Assembly (NCBI GenBank): GCA_017992055.1
Contig: JAGOPK010000001.1
Location: 124,001 to 188,000 of the forward strand
Direction of reading: 5' to 3'
Length of the DNA stretch: 64,000 nucleotides
DNA from: Burkholderiaceae bacterium
GTDB lineage: Bacteria > Pseudomonadota > Gammaproteobacteria > Burkholderiales > Burkholderiaceae_C
Below, piece by piece: positions 49,562 to 60,051 of the stretch. Made by a program: the position numbers and the translations under genes. Numbering within the stretch: position 1 is the first letter of the stretch; the number at the start of each line of letters is the position of its first letter. Below the pieces are notes generated by a model that saw nothing but the letters and a program-made list of their open reading frames with translations, was not told the origin of the DNA and searched no databases.

Positions 49562-50968
49562 ATGACCGCCACCCCGCCCCAGCACCTGCGTCGCTCGGCG
49601 CCTGCCGCCCTGATCGACGCCCTGAGCCAGCGCTTCGGCGAGCGCTTCTCCACCGCCGCCTCGGTCTGCGAGCAGCACGGCCGCGACGAATCCACCTACC
49701 CGGTGACGCCGCCCGACGCGGTGGTGTTCGCCGAGTCGGTGGACGACGTGGCCGACGCCGTGCGCCTGGCCGCGGCCCACCAGGTGCCGGTGATCCCGTT
49801 CGGCGTGGGCTCGTCGCTGGAAGGCCATCTGCTGGCCGTGCAGGGCGGCATCAGCATCGACTGCAGCCGCATGAACCGTGTGCTGCGCGTCAATGCCGAG
49901 GACCTGACGGCCACGGTGCAGGCTGGCGTCACCCGCGAGCAGCTCAACGCCGAGATCCGCGATACCGGCCTGTTCTTTCCCATCGATCCCGGCGCCAATG
50001 CCACGATTGGCGGCATGAGCGCCACCCGCGCCAGCGGCACCAATGCCGTGCGCTACGGCACCATGCGCGAAAACGTGCTCGGCCTGACCGTGGTCAGCGC
50101 CAGCGGCGAGGTGCTGCGCACCGGCACGCGCGCGCGCAAGAGCAGCGCCGGCTACGACCTGACGCGCCTGCTGGTCGGCAGCGAAGGCACGCTGGGCGTG
50201 ATGTGCGAGATCACCGTGCGCCTGTATCCGCAGCCCGAGGCGGTGAGCGCGGCCATCTGCACCTTTCCCAGCATCGATGCGGCGGTGCAGACCACCATCC
50301 AGACCATCCAGATGGGCGTGCCGATCGCGCGCTGCGAGTTGCTGGACGCCAATGCCATCCGCGCGGTCAATGCCTATGCCAAGTTGGGCCTGGCCGAGGC
50401 GCCGATGCTGCTGATGGAGTTCCATGGCAGCGCCGCCGGCGTCCAGGAGCAGGCCGAGACGGTGCAGGACATCGCGCGCGAATTTGGCGGCGCCGACTTC
50501 CAGTGGGCGACCACGCCGGAGGAGCGCACCAAGCTGTGGACCGCGCGCCACCGCGCCTATTTCGCCGCGCTGCAGACGCGGCCCGGCTGTCGCTGCCAGA
50601 GCACCGACACCTGCGTGCCGATCTCGCGCCTGGCCGAGAGCATCAACGAGAGCGTGGCCGAGGCCGAGGCCTCGGGCATCCCGTACTGGATCGTCGGCCA
50701 CGTCGGCGACGGCAACTTCCACCTCAGCTACCTGATGGACCCGGACGATGCCGACGAATGCGCGCGCGTCGAGCAGCTGAATGTGCAGATGGTGCAGCGC
50801 GCGCTGCGCCTGGAAGGCACCTGCAGCGGCGAGCACGGCATCGGCCTGCACAAGATGGGCTACCTGGTCGACGAGGCCGGCGCCGGTGCGGTGGACATGA
50901 TGCGCACCATCAAGCGTGCGCTGGACCCGCACAACATTATGAACCCGGGCAAGGTGTTCACGGTGTGA
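49562..50968 (+). CDS. FAD-linked D-lactate dehydrogenase (cytochrome) / glycolate oxidase-like
   Basis: This 468-residue flavoprotein has the VAO-type FAD domain (VPVIPFGVGSSLEGHLLAVQGGISID, then GLFFPIDPGANATIGGMSATRASGTNAVRYGTMRENVLGLTV in outline). GSEGTLGVMCEITVRLYPQPE follows, and the C-terminal substrate domain has VGHVGDGNFHLSYLMDPDD and CSGEHGIGLHKMGYL. It matches the D-lactate dehydrogenase (cytochrome) family; glycolate or D-2-hydroxyglutarate activity cannot be excluded. It stands alone without an iron-sulfur partner gene. Confidence 0.88.
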   Translation: MTATPPQHLRRSAPAALIDALSQRFGERFSTAASVCEQHGRDESTYPVTPPDAVVFAESVDDVADAVRLAAAHQVPVIPFGVGSSLEGHLLAVQGGISIDCSRMNRVLRVNAEDLTATVQAGVTREQLNAEIRDTGLFFPIDPGANATIGGMSATRASGTNAVRYGTMRENVLGLTVVSASGEVLRTGTRARKSSAGYDLTRLLVGSEGTLGVMCEITVRLYPQPEAVSAAICTFPSIDAAVQTTIQTIQMGVPIARCELLDANAIRAVNAYAKLGLAEAPMLLMEFHGSAAGVQEQAETVQDIAREFGGADFQWATTPEERTKLWTARHRAYFAALQTRPGCRCQSTDTCVPISRLAESINESVAEAEASGIPYWIVGHVGDGNFHLSYLMDPDDADECARVEQLNVQMVQRALRLEGTCSGEHGIGLHKMGYLVDEAGAGAVDMMRTIKRALDPHNIMNPGKVFTV

Positions 50969-51011
50969 GTGCAGGGCGGCCCGGCCGCCCTGCAGCGGGT
51001 TCGGCAGGGCC

Positions 51012-51791
51012 TCAGGCCTGGCGGCGGCGGCTCCAGCCCAGACCCAGCAGGGCGACGGCGGCCAGGGCCAGCGAGGCGGGCTCGGGCACGGCGGTGACCG
51101 AGGCATCGCGCACCTGGTAGCCGTCGTCGCCGGACACGTAGTTGGCCTGGGTGTCGCCGAACACCCAGTTCACGCCATAGGCCTTGTTGGTGCCCAGTTC
51201 GCGCGGCGCGCCGGTGCCCAGGCCCGGCCAGGAGGCCGCCAGTTCGGCGGCCGACGGCGGCGCGATGACGAAGTTGGCCAGATCGGCAAACACCAGGCCG
51301 ACACCGGAACTGGGCAGCCAGGACTTGTCGTTGGTCTCATAGACCTTCAGCGTCTTGGTCTTCAGGATGTCCCAGGTGATGTCGTAGGTCTGGTCCAGGC
51401 CGGCCTGGTAGACGCTGCTCCACTCGCCGTTCGAGGGCTCGTTGGCCACCACCGCATAGCGGCCGGCGCCGTCGGTGATCCAGAAGTTCAGGTAGGGCGC
51501 ATAGCGTGCGCCGGTGTTCGTGGCATAGCGCGTGGCATCGTCCACCCGCGTGATGCTCAGCGTGGCAATCTCGCCCAGCTTCTTGCCGTCGATGTCCGAC
51601 GAACCCAGAGCGGCCTTCTCGCCGCCGGCGTCGATGATGAACTCGGTGACGCCGCCGCCGAGGTCGTTGATGGTGGGCGCGTTGCGGATGGTGTAGCTGA
51701 CAAAGCCGGCCTGGGCCGCGGTCGACGCGGCCAGTGCCAGCAGCGTGACGGCAACTGCCGTCACGCGCGATGGTGAAAGGATCAAGGGCAC
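51012..51791 (-). CDS. PEP-CTERM sorting domain protein
   Basis: This is an exported protein destined for exosortase processing. A GTG at 51791, six nt after AGGAGGT, gives 259 residues with a signal peptide ending ASTAAQA. The C-terminal tripartite sorting signal VPEPASLALAAVALLGLGWSRRRQA (spacing as described for EpsH substrates; here residues 235-259) has the PEP motif, a membrane helix and a basic tail. The mature part is beta-rich and of unknown function. A sigma-54-like promoter lies upstream. No exosortase gene is in the window. Confidence 0.88.
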   Translation of the reverse strand: MPLILSPSRVTAVAVTLLALAASTAAQAGFVSYTIRNAPTINDLGGGVTEFIIDAGGEKAALGSSDIDGKKLGEIATLSITRVDDATRYATNTGARYAPYLNFWITDGAGRYAVVANEPSNGEWSSVYQAGLDQTYDITWDILKTKTLKVYETNDKSWLPSSGVGLVFADLANFVIAPPSAAELAASWPGLGTGAPRELGTNKAYGVNWVFGDTQANYVSGDDGYQVRDASVTAVPEPASLALAAVALLGLGWSRRRQA

Positions 51792-51859
51792 TGCATACCT
51801 CCTGGTTTGACGGTCCTGCCAAGCCCCCATGGTGATTGGCGCAGGAGCCGCTTACTTTT

Positions 51860-51875
51860 TGCAATATTCAGGCCG
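51860..51875 (-). promoter_or_regulatory. Sigma-54-like promoter of the PEP-CTERM gene
   Basis: On the minus strand CGGCCTGAATATTGCA keeps the invariant GG-N10-GC, a perfect TTGCA -12 element and a partial -24 (GGC, G). The predicted start point is near 51849, giving a leader of about 58 nt. In Zoogloea a PEP-CTERM gene is known to need RpoN and the PrsK-PrsR pair, which makes this match more believable. Confidence 0.55.
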
Positions 51876-51878
51876 GAT

Positions 51879-51895
51879 TGCACAGTCATGGTGCA
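51879..51895. promoter_or_regulatory. NtrC-like palindrome TGCAC-N7-GTGCA
   Basis: TGCACAGTCATGGTGCA resembles the NtrC enhancer TGCACCA-N3-TGGTGCA at 12 of 14 fixed bases. It lies 4 bp upstream of the PEP-CTERM -24 element, closer than normal for an enhancer. It also lies about 300 bp upstream of the polyamine operon. It could serve either gene or be coincidental. Confidence 0.4.
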
Positions 51896-52024
51896 AGTTA
51901 TTGTCGCCCCTGGCATTTTTCTGGTGCCTAGCGCCGTTGCGCAGCGTCCGCTGAAGCTCTCTCTGGCAACTCTGTCAAGCCGACCGACTGCGGGTGACTA
52001 CCAGGGCCGTGCGCAGAGATGGGT

Positions 52025-52085
52025 CGATGCACCAAGGCATCGCCCAAACATGGGGCTAACCCGTGCTATCTCTTTTGGAGATAGC
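52025..52085. repeat. Two inverted repeats in the leader of the polyamine transport operon
   Basis: CGATGC/GCATCG (52025-52042) and GCTATCTC/GAGATAGC (52065-52085) are perfect inverted repeats 42 bp apart centre to centre. They lie 100-160 bp before the ATG at 52189. The 397-bp gap 51792-52188 is clearly more AT-rich than its surroundings. The repeats could be operators or mRNA hairpins for this operon, or distant enhancer sites for the PEP-CTERM promoter. Neither is followed by a U-tract. Confidence 0.5.
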
Positions 52086-52188
52086 CAAGCGGCGGTGGAT
52101 TGAATTTCCGCCGCCCTGGCCGGCTGGCTATCGTGCGCCGCAGCCGAGGGGTGATCGCTCGGCGTCCAACCTCCGGAGGCCTTGCACC

Positions 52189-53370
52189 ATGCCGCTCGTC
52201 CATCGTCTGTTCCCGCTTGCCGCGCTGGCCGCTGCCGCCAGTTTTGCGCTGGGCACCGCCCCGGCCCTGGCGCAGAAGGCGCCGCTCAAGGCCCTGGGCA
52301 AGGGCGAAGGCCAGGTCGACATCGTCGCCTGGGCCGGCTACATCGAGCGTGGCGCCACCGACAAGAACTTCGACTGGGTCACCGATTTCGAGAAGAAGAC
52401 CGGCTGCAAGGTCAATGTCAAGACCGCCGGCACCTCCGACGAAATGGTGGCGCTGATGAACGAAGGCGGCTTCGACCTGGTCACCGCCTCGGGCGATGCC
52501 AGCACGCGCCTGATCCGCGGCAAGAAGGTTCAGGCCATCAACACCGCGCTGATCCCCAGCTACAAGAACATCGACCCGCGGCTGCAGAAGGCGCCCTGGC
52601 ACTTCGAGAACGGCCAGCACTACGGCGTGCCCTACCAATGGGGCTGGAACGTGCTGATGTACAACACCAAGGTCTTCGGCAGCCAGGCACCCAGCAGCTG
52701 GAGCGTGGTGTTCGAAGAAACCACGCTGCCTGATGGCAAGAGCAACAAGGGCCGGGTGCAGGCCTTCGACGGCCCGATCTACATCGCCGATGCGGCGCTG
52801 TACCTGATGAAGAAGAACCCGGGGCTGGGCATCAAGGACCCGTACGAGCTGAACGAGGCCCAGTACAAGGCCGCACTCGACCTGCTGCGCGCCCAGCGCA
52901 AGCTGGTGGGCAAGTACTGGCACGACGCCTTCGTGCAGATCGACGACTTCACCAACGAGGGTGTGGTGGCCTCGGGCAGCTGGCAGTTCCAGGCCAACAT
53001 CCTGAAGAGCAAGAAGGCCGCGGTGGCCACCGTGGTGCCGGTCGAAGGCGCCACCGGCTGGGCCGACAGCACCATGCTGCATGCCGAGGCCAAACATCCG
53101 AACTGCGCGTACATGTGGCTGGAGCATTCGCTGAACCCCAAGCTGCAGGGCGATCTGTCGGCCTGGTTCGGCTCGGTGCCGGCGGTGCCGGCGGCCTGCA
53201 AGGGCAACAAGCTGCTGGGCGACGACGGCTGCGCACGCCAGGGCTACAACGACTTCGACAAGATCTCGTTCTGGCGCACGCCGGTGGCCCAGTGCAAGAC
53301 GCAGAACAATGCCTGCGTGCCGTACCACAAGTGGGCCTCGGACTACATCGCCGTGCTGGGCGGGCGCTGA
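52189..53370 (+). CDS. Polyamine-type ABC transporter periplasmic binding protein (YdcS/PotD-like)
   Basis: The ATG at 52189, behind CCGGAGG, gives 393 residues with a Sec signal ([18 protein letters not shown]). The mature chain starts [52 protein letters not shown] in outline and has the Trp/Tyr-rich [16 protein letters not shown] pocket of PotD-like binding proteins. Cysteine pairs in the C-terminus suggest disulfides. With the three transport genes and aldehyde dehydrogenase that follow, it matches E. coli ydcSTUV-patD. The ligand is probably a polyamine or related amine. Confidence 0.9.
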   Translation: MPLVHRLFPLAALAAAASFALGTAPALAQKAPLKALGKGEGQVDIVAWAGYIERGATDKNFDWVTDFEKKTGCKVNVKTAGTSDEMVALMNEGGFDLVTASGDASTRLIRGKKVQAINTALIPSYKNIDPRLQKAPWHFENGQHYGVPYQWGWNVLMYNTKVFGSQAPSSWSVVFEETTLPDGKSNKGRVQAFDGPIYIADAALYLMKKNPGLGIKDPYELNEAQYKAALDLLRAQRKLVGKYWHDAFVQIDDFTNEGVVASGSWQFQANILKSKKAAVATVVPVEGATGWADSTMLHAEAKHPNCAYMWLEHSLNPKLQGDLSAWFGSVPAVPAACKGNKLLGDDGCARQGYNDFDKISFWRTPVAQCKTQNNACVPYHKWASDYIAVLGGR

Positions 53371-53377
53371 TCCGCGC

Positions 53378-54388
<1,011 letters not shown>

Positions 54389-54406
54389 AGCCAGCGCCTG
54401 AACACC

Positions 54407-55309
54407 ATGCGCCGCCTGCTGTCCGACCAGCTGCACCGCCACCCGGCCTGGCTGATGGCGGCCTTGCTGGCGCCGCCGCTGCTGTGGTTCGGCCCGGTCT
54501 ACCTGGGCAGCCTGGCGGCGCTGCTGGCCAATGCGCTGTTCCGCCTGGACGACTTCACCGGCCAGGTGGTGCGCGAGATCGGCCTGTCCAATTTCGTCGC
54601 GCTGCTGGAGCCGGCCAACCTGGACGCGGCGCGGCGCTCCATCGGCATGGCCCTGGCCGTCACCCTGGCCTGCAGCGCGCTGGCCTTTCCGCTGGCCCTG
54701 GTGATGGCGCGCGCCGGCGGCGCGCGCAAGGCCGTGCTCTACATCGCCGTGATGCTGCCGCTGTGGAGCAGCTACCTGGTGCGGCTGTATGCCTGGAAGC
54801 TGCTGCTGGCCAAGGAGGGTGCGATCAGCTGGGCCGCCGAGCGCCTGCATGCCGGCTGGGTCATCGAGGGCCTGCTGGCCCTGCCGCTGATCGGCGGGCC
54901 GTCGCTGAGCTTCTCGACCCTGGGCACCTTCGTGGTCTTCGTCTACATGTGGCTGCCCTTCATGGTGCTGCCGCTGGTGGCGGCCATCGAGCGCATCCCG
55001 GCCAGCACGCTGGAGGCCTCGGCCGACCTGGGCGCCCAGCCGTCCACCACCTTCCGCCGCATCGTGCTGCCGCTGGCCATGCCGGGGCTGGCGGCGGGCT
55101 CGATCTTCACCTTCAGCCTGACGCTGGGCGACTACATCATTCCCCAGGTCATCGGCGACTCCACGCTGTACATCGGCCAGGTCATCTTCCGCCAGCAGGG
55201 CGTGGCCGGCAACCTGCCGTTCGCGGCGGCGTTTTCGCTGGTGCCCATCGTGGCCATTGCGCTGTACCTGTGGTGGGCCAAGCGCAAGGGGGCTTTCGAT
55301 GCGCTCTAG
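54407..55309 (+). CDS. Polyamine-type ABC transporter permease (YdcU/PotB-like)
   Basis: This 300-residue inner-membrane permease has about six helices, a periplasmic loop after the first, and the EAA loop [39 protein letters not shown] in outline. The [11 protein letters not shown] segment is typical of PotB-type permeases. It starts 18 bp after the ATPase gene, and its end overlaps the next permease by 11 bp. Confidence 0.91.
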   Translation: MRRLLSDQLHRHPAWLMAALLAPPLLWFGPVYLGSLAALLANALFRLDDFTGQVVREIGLSNFVALLEPANLDAARRSIGMALAVTLACSALAFPLALVMARAGGARKAVLYIAVMLPLWSSYLVRLYAWKLLLAKEGAISWAAERLHAGWVIEGLLALPLIGGPSLSFSTLGTFVVFVYMWLPFMVLPLVAAIERIPASTLEASADLGAQPSTTFRRIVLPLAMPGLAAGSIFTFSLTLGDYIIPQVIGDSTLYIGQVIFRQQGVAGNLPFAAAFSLVPIVAIALYLWWAKRKGAFDAL

Positions 55310-56090
55310 GCTGCTGTCCATCGCCGCCTGGGCCGTGGTGGCCTTTCTGCATCTGCCGCTGGCGCTGATCGTGCTGTACGCCTTCAGCGCCGAGGACAAA
55401 AGCTACGTCTTCCCGCCGCCGGCGCTGACCACGCAATGGTTCGGCGTGGCCTGGCAGCGCGAGGACCTGTGGCAGGCCATGCGCCTGAGCTTCGAGGTCG
55501 CGGCCTGGAGCACGGCCATCGCCCTGGTGCTGGGCACGCTGGCCGCCGGCGCGCTGGCGCGGGCGCGCTTCTTCGGCCGCGATGCGGTGTCGCTGCTGTT
55601 CATCCTGCCGATTGCCCTGCCCGGCGTGATCACCGGCATTGCGCTGCGCAGCGCGTACCACACGCTGGAGATCCCGTTCTCGTTCTGGACCATCGTCATC
55701 GGCCATGCCACCTTCTGCGTGGTGGTGGTGTTCAACAACGCGGTGGCGCGGCTGCGGCGGCTCAACCCCAACCTGATCGAGGCCAGCATGGACCTGGGCG
55801 CCGATCTGTTCCAGACCCTGCGCCACGTGGTGCTGCCGCAGCTGGGCTCGGCCCTGCTGGCCGGCGCGCTGCTGGCCTTTGCGCTGAGCTTCGATGAAGT
55901 GATCGTCACCACCTTCACCGCCGGCCAGCAGACCACGCTGCCGATCTGGATGCTGCAGGAGCTGATCCGCCCGCGCCAGCGACCGGTGACCAATGTGGTC
56001 GCGGTGCTGATCATCGCGCTGACCTTCGTGCCCATCCTGCTGGCCTATCTGCTGACCCGCGCCGACGAGCCGGCGCAACACCAACGCTGA
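55299..56090 (+). CDS. Polyamine-type ABC transporter permease (YdcV/PotC-like)
   Basis: This 263-residue permease has six helices and the EAA loop [32 protein letters not shown] in outline, followed by [25 protein letters not shown], the PotC signature. The ATG at 55299 overlaps the previous gene by 11 bp. The earlier in-frame ATG at 55257 lies inside it and lacks the basic start. The aldehyde dehydrogenase follows after 11 bp. Confidence 0.91.
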   Translation: MRSRLLSIAAWAVVAFLHLPLALIVLYAFSAEDKSYVFPPPALTTQWFGVAWQREDLWQAMRLSFEVAAWSTAIALVLGTLAAGALARARFFGRDAVSLLFILPIALPGVITGIALRSAYHTLEIPFSFWTIVIGHATFCVVVVFNNAVARLRRLNPNLIEASMDLGADLFQTLRHVVLPQLGSALLAGALLAFALSFDEVIVTTFTAGQQTTLPIWMLQELIRPRQRPVTNVVAVLIIALTFVPILLAYLLTRADEPAQHQR

Positions 56091-56101
56091 AGGAGCCTTC
56101 C

Positions 56102-57538
56102 ATGGACATCACCTTGCCGACCGAACTGTTCATCGACGGCGCCTTCCAGCGTGGCGAGGGCGAGGCCGAGCGTGTGCTGAACCCGGCCACCGGCGCCCTG
56201 CTGGTCGAGGTGCCCGAGGCCAGCGCCGAGCAGCTGCACAAGGCGGTGTCGGCCGCGCACCGCGCCTTCGACGGCTGGCGCGATACCACGCCGATGGAGC
56301 GCTCGCGCCTGCTGCTGAAGCTGGCCGATGCCATCGAGGCCCAGGCCGAGACGCTGGCGCGGCTGGAAAGCCTGAACTGCGGCAAGCCCTATGCGCGCGC
56401 GCTGGGCGACGAGATCCCGGCCGTGGCCGACTGCTTCCGCTTTTTTGCCGGCGCCTGCCGCACCATGCATGGCGCGGTGGCCGGCGAGTACCTGGCCGGC
56501 CACACCAGCCTGATCCGCCGCGATCCGCTGGGCGTGGTGGGGTCCATCGCTCCCTGGAACTACCCGCTGATGATGGCGGCCTGGAAGACCGCGCCGGCCC
56601 TGGCCGCCGGCAACACCGTGGTGCTCAAGCCCAGCGAGCAGACGCCGCTGACCGCGCTGGCGCTGGCGCGCATCGCCGCCGACATCCTGCCCAAGGGCGT
56701 GCTGAACATCGTCACCGGCCGCGGCGCCAGCGTGGGCCAGCCGCTGGTCGAGCATCCCAAGGTGGCCATGGTCAGCCTCACCGGCGACGTGGCCACCGGC
56801 CGCAAGATCCTGCAGGCGGCCAGCGATACGCTCAAGCGCACCCACCTGGAGCTGGGTGGCAAGGCGCCGGTGATCGTGTTCGACGATGCCGACCTGGGCG
56901 CGGTGGTCGAGGGCCTGCGCACCTTCGGCTACTACAACGCCGGCCAGGACTGCACGGCGGCCTGCCGCGTCTACGCCGGCGCCAGGATCTACGACAAGCT
57001 GGTGGCCGAGCTGAGCGGCGCGGTCAAGACCATCCAGGTCGGCCTGCCCGACGACGAAGGCGTGGAGATCGGCCCGCTGATCAGCGAGCGCCAGCGCAAC
57101 CGCGTGGCCAGCTTCGTCGAGCGCGCGCAGATGGTCGGCCACATGGAGGTCACGGCCGGCGGCCGGCTGCGCCCCGGCGGCGGCTTCTTCTACGAGCCCA
57201 CGGTGATCGCCGGTGCGCGCCAGGACGACGAGATCGTGCGCCGCGAGGTCTTCGGTCCGGTGGTCAGCGTCACCCGCTTCAGCGACACCGACCAGGCCGT
57301 CGATTGGGCCAACGACAGCGACTACGGCCTGGCCTCGTCGGTGTGGACCCAGGACGTGGGCCGGGCGATGCAGGTGGCGCGCCGCCTGCAGTACGGCTGC
57401 ACCTGGATCAACACCCACTTCATGCTGGTCAACGAGATGCCGCACGGCGGCCTGAAGAGCAGCGGCTACGGCAAGGACCTGAGCGTGTACGCGCTGGAGG
57501 ACTACACCGTGGCGCGCCACGTGATGGTCAAGTTCTGA
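56102..57538 (+). CDS. Aldehyde dehydrogenase, gamma-aminobutyraldehyde dehydrogenase (PatD)-like
   Basis: The enzyme oxidises aminoaldehydes from polyamine breakdown, such as 4-aminobutanal to GABA, with NAD. The 478-residue ALDH has the NAD motif [37 protein letters not shown] in outline, general base Glu250 in LELGGKAP and nucleophile Cys284 in [13 protein letters not shown]. The C-terminal [13 protein letters not shown] is typical. Its position in a YdcSTUV-like operon supports a PatD (YdcW)-type role; betaine aldehyde is a less likely alternative substrate. GAAGGAG precedes the ATG. Confidence 0.9.
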   Translation: MDITLPTELFIDGAFQRGEGEAERVLNPATGALLVEVPEASAEQLHKAVSAAHRAFDGWRDTTPMERSRLLLKLADAIEAQAETLARLESLNCGKPYARALGDEIPAVADCFRFFAGACRTMHGAVAGEYLAGHTSLIRRDPLGVVGSIAPWNYPLMMAAWKTAPALAAGNTVVLKPSEQTPLTALALARIAADILPKGVLNIVTGRGASVGQPLVEHPKVAMVSLTGDVATGRKILQAASDTLKRTHLELGGKAPVIVFDDADLGAVVEGLRTFGYYNAGQDCTAACRVYAGARIYDKLVAELSGAVKTIQVGLPDDEGVEIGPLISERQRNRVASFVERAQMVGHMEVTAGGRLRPGGGFFYEPTVIAGARQDDEIVRREVFGPVVSVTRFSDTDQAVDWANDSDYGLASSVWTQDVGRAMQVARRLQYGCTWINTHFMLVNEMPHGGLKSSGYGKDLSVYALEDYTVARHVMVKF

Positions 57539-57555
57539 CGCGCTGACGCGCCGCC

Positions 57556-58476
57556 TCAGGTCCGGCGCAGCCGGCTCTGCTCGCGCGCCAGCGCGATGAA
57601 CTCGGCCGCCGCGGGCTTCAGCGCCAGGCCGCGGCGCCAGACCAGGCCCACGTCCACCGTGGGCAGCTCGTCGCGCAGCGGGCGCACGTCCACATGCTCG
57701 GCGTCCAGGGTCCAGGGCCGGTACAGAAAGTCCGGCAGCACGGCCAGGCCCAGGCCGGCGCCGACCAGCGAGCGCACCGCCTCCAGCGACGAGGTGCGCA
57801 TCAGGCTGCGCGGCTTGAGCTGGTGGCGCTGCCAGGTGCTGCGCATCAGGTCGCCGATGCGGTCGGCCTCCAGCACGATCTGGTCGCAGCCGGCGCAATC
57901 GGCCAGCGTCAGCTCGTCGCGGCCGGCCAGCGGGTGGCTGGAGGCCAGCCACACCCGGTTGGGCGAGCGTGTCAGCGTCTCGGCCACCAGGGCCTGGCCC
58001 TCGCCCAGCGCATTGCTGACCATGATGGCCACGTCGATCTCGCCATTGATCAGCAGGTGTTCCAGGAAGCGCGGCGTCTCCTCGGTCACCTGCACCTGCA
58101 CCTGCGGGCAGTTGCGGCGAAAGCGCGACAGCAGATCGCTGAGGTAGTAGCCGGCCACCAGGCTGGTGACGCCCACGCCCAGCGATCCGGCCAGCGGCTG
58201 GGCCTGCTCGCCGCCATGCAGGCGCACGGCCTCGGACACCGCGCCCAGCACCTTGCGCGCGCTGGCCAGGAAGCGGTGGCCCTGGGGCGTCAGCAGCATG
58301 CCGCGTGAACTGCGCTCGAACAGCGCCTGGCCCAGCTCGGCCTCCAGCTCCAGCATGGCCTTGGTCACCGCGCTCTGGGCGATGGCCAGCTCGCGCGAGG
58401 CCGCGGCCACCGAGCCGCTTTCGGCCACCGCGATGAAGTAGCGGAACTGGCGCAGCGTCAGGTGGCGCGGGTTCAC
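57556..58476 (-). CDS. LysR-family transcriptional regulator
   Basis: This 306-residue regulator has an N-terminal winged helix-turn-helix (LTLRQFRYFIAVAESGSVAAASRELAIAQSAVTKAMLELEAEL in outline) and a LysR substrate-binding domain (about 90-295). It starts with GTG 7 bp after parB on the same strand, and converges on the aldehyde dehydrogenase gene with an 17-bp gap. It is not divergent from a target gene, so its regulon is unclear; the neighbouring polyamine operon is a candidate. E. coli uses a MocR-type regulator (YdcR) at that operon. Confidence 0.9.
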   Translation of the reverse strand: MNPRHLTLRQFRYFIAVAESGSVAAASRELAIAQSAVTKAMLELEAELGQALFERSSRGMLLTPQGHRFLASARKVLGAVSEAVRLHGGEQAQPLAGSLGVGVTSLVAGYYLSDLLSRFRRNCPQVQVQVTEETPRFLEHLLINGEIDVAIMVSNALGEGQALVAETLTRSPNRVWLASSHPLAGRDELTLADCAGCDQIVLEADRIGDLMRSTWQRHQLKPRSLMRTSSLEAVRSLVGAGLGLAVLPDFLYRPWTLDAEHVDVRPLRDELPTVDVGLVWRRGLALKPAAAEFIALAREQSRLRRT

Positions 58477-58483
58477 TGCTGGG

Positions 58484-59383
58484 TCAGCGTTCCGTCGCGC
58501 CCAGCTTGTCCAGCAGGCCGTTCAGCTCGTCCAGCGAGCCGAAGCTGATCGCCACCTCGCCCTGCTGGCCGCGCTTGGTGCTGCGGTGCACGCGGATCTC
58601 CACCGCCGCGGCCAGCGCATCGGCCAGCTGCTCTTCCAGGCGCACGATGTCGCGTGGCTTGTCCTTCTTCACCCGCAGCAGCGGCGTCTGCGGGCCACCG
58701 ACCAGGCTTTGGGCCTTGGCCACCAGCTTCTCGGCCTCGCGCACGCTCAGCTTCTTGGCCACGATCTCGTTGGCGCTGAGGATCTGCTGGCCCTGCTCCA
58801 GGCCCAGCAGCGCACGCGCATGGCCCATGTCCAGGTCGCCGGCCATCAGCATCTGCTGCACCGGCGCGGTCAGGTTGAGCAGGCGCAGCAGGTTGCTGGC
58901 GGCGCTGCGCGAGCGGCCCACGGCCTGGGCCGCGGCCTCGTGCGTCAGGCCGAACTCGTCGACCAGGCGCTTGATGCCCTGGGCCTCTTCCAGCGGATTG
59001 AGGTCCTCGCGCTGGATGTTCTCGATCAGCGCCATCACGGCGGCGGCCTCGTCGGGCACCTCCTTGACCAGCACCGGCACCTCGTCCAGCCCGGCCAGCT
59101 GGGCGGCGCGGAAGCGGCGCTCGCCGGCGATGATCTCGTAGGCGCTGGGGCCCACCGGCCGCACCAGGATGGGCTGCATGATGCCCTGCGACTTGATGGA
59201 CTCGGCCAGCTCGTACAGCGAGCCCTCGTCCATGCGCGTGCGCGGCTGGTATTTGCCGGCCTGCAGGCGATCGACCTTCAGCGTCGTGGGCCGGCCGGCG
59301 GGGGCGGTGGCAGCCTCGCTGACCTTGGGGCCGAGCAGCGCTTCCAGGCCCAGGCCCAGGCCCTTGGGTTTCTTGGTGACCAT
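58484..59383 (-). CDS. parB: Chromosome-partitioning protein ParB
   Basis: ParB binds parS centromeres, spreads as a CTP-dependent clamp and works with ParA. The 299-residue protein has the start MVTKKPKGLGLGLEALLG and the CTPase core PIL-type motif (SIKSQGIMQPILVRPVG, IIAGERRFRAAQLAG). It also has ALIENIQREDLNPLEEAQGIKRL, an HTH (LTHEAAAQAVGRSRSAASNLLRLL) and the C-terminal dimerisation tail. No parA lies within this window: only a hydrolase gene is upstream. No TGTTTCACGTGAAACA-type parS was seen. Confidence 0.94.
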   Translation of the reverse strand: MVTKKPKGLGLGLEALLGPKVSEAATAPAGRPTTLKVDRLQAGKYQPRTRMDEGSLYELAESIKSQGIMQPILVRPVGPSAYEIIAGERRFRAAQLAGLDEVPVLVKEVPDEAAAVMALIENIQREDLNPLEEAQGIKRLVDEFGLTHEAAAQAVGRSRSAASNLLRLLNLTAPVQQMLMAGDLDMGHARALLGLEQGQQILSANEIVAKKLSVREAEKLVAKAQSLVGGPQTPLLRVKKDKPRDIVRLEEQLADALAAAVEIRVHRSTKRGQQGEVAISFGSLDELNGLLDKLGATER

Positions 59384-59399
59384 GGCGCGGGATTGTCTG

Positions 59400-59984
59400 T
59401 CAGTTGCCGGCGCCCAGGCCTGCGGGCACACCCAGGCCGGCGCCACGCAGCAGGCCGGCCAGCAGGGCCTGGCCGGCCGGCCAGTCGCCCAGGCCGCTGG
59501 CGCTGTTGAGGTGGCCGGCGGCGCCGGCGCGGTGCAGGCCGGCGCCCCAGGCGGCGGCCAGGGCCGGACCATGCTGCGGGCCGGCATAGGGGTCGTCGTC
59601 GCTGACCACGGCCAGGGCAGCAAAGGGCAGGCGCGGCGCCGGCAGCGGTGTCCAGGCCTGCAGCTGCGGCGGCATGTCGGCGCGGGCGATGTCGGGCGGC
59701 GCCACCAGCAGGGCGCCGGCCACGCGTGCCGTGTGCTGCGAATGCGCGGCCCAGGCCGAGACCAGGGCGCAGCCCAGGCTGTGGGCCACCAGCACGGCCG
59801 GGCGGTCGTCGGCCAGCAGGCTTTCTTCCAGCCGCATCATCCAGTCGCCGCGGCGCGGCCACCACCAGTCGTCCTGCTGCACCCGCTCGAAGCCGAAACG
59901 CCGCTGCCAGCGGCTCTGCCAGTGCTCGGCATCCGAGTCCTGCCAGCCGGGCAGCAACAGCACACGCGCTTCGGTCACAGGCAT
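59400..59984 (-). CDS. RBBP9/YdeN-family alpha/beta hydrolase
   Basis: This 194-residue serine hydrolase has [22 protein letters not shown] at the start, the nucleophile Ser in [15 protein letters not shown], and VVSDDDPYA and [16 protein letters not shown] supplying the Asp and His. This is the RBBP9/YdeN family, whose substrates are largely unknown. It lies 16 bp upstream of parB on the same strand and is divergent from argC. In related bacteria a hydrolase of this kind is often found between parA and parB. Confidence 0.88.
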   Translation of the reverse strand: MPVTEARVLLLPGWQDSDAEHWQSRWQRRFGFERVQQDDWWWPRRGDWMMRLEESLLADDRPAVLVAHSLGCALVSAWAAHSQHTARVAGALLVAPPDIARADMPPQLQAWTPLPAPRLPFAALAVVSDDDPYAGPQHGPALAAAWGAGLHRAGAAGHLNSASGLGDWPAGQALLAGLLRGAGLGVPAGLGAGN

Positions 59985-60051
59985 TGGCTTATCCTCCAGG
60001 GTTCACCCGGATTCTTTACCGACACCCGTCCTTTTTTCTCTCGGAGCGCCC

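Noticed and set aside
52053-52069. A sigma-54 promoter for the polyamine operon
   Set aside because: GG-N10-GC spacing is met with GTGCT, but the -24 element matches only at GG. This is too weak to list.
51807-52103. A 98-codon plus-strand frame in the gap before the polyamine operon
   Set aside because: No ribosome site, unusual composition, overlap with the PEP-CTERM regulatory region, and no motif.
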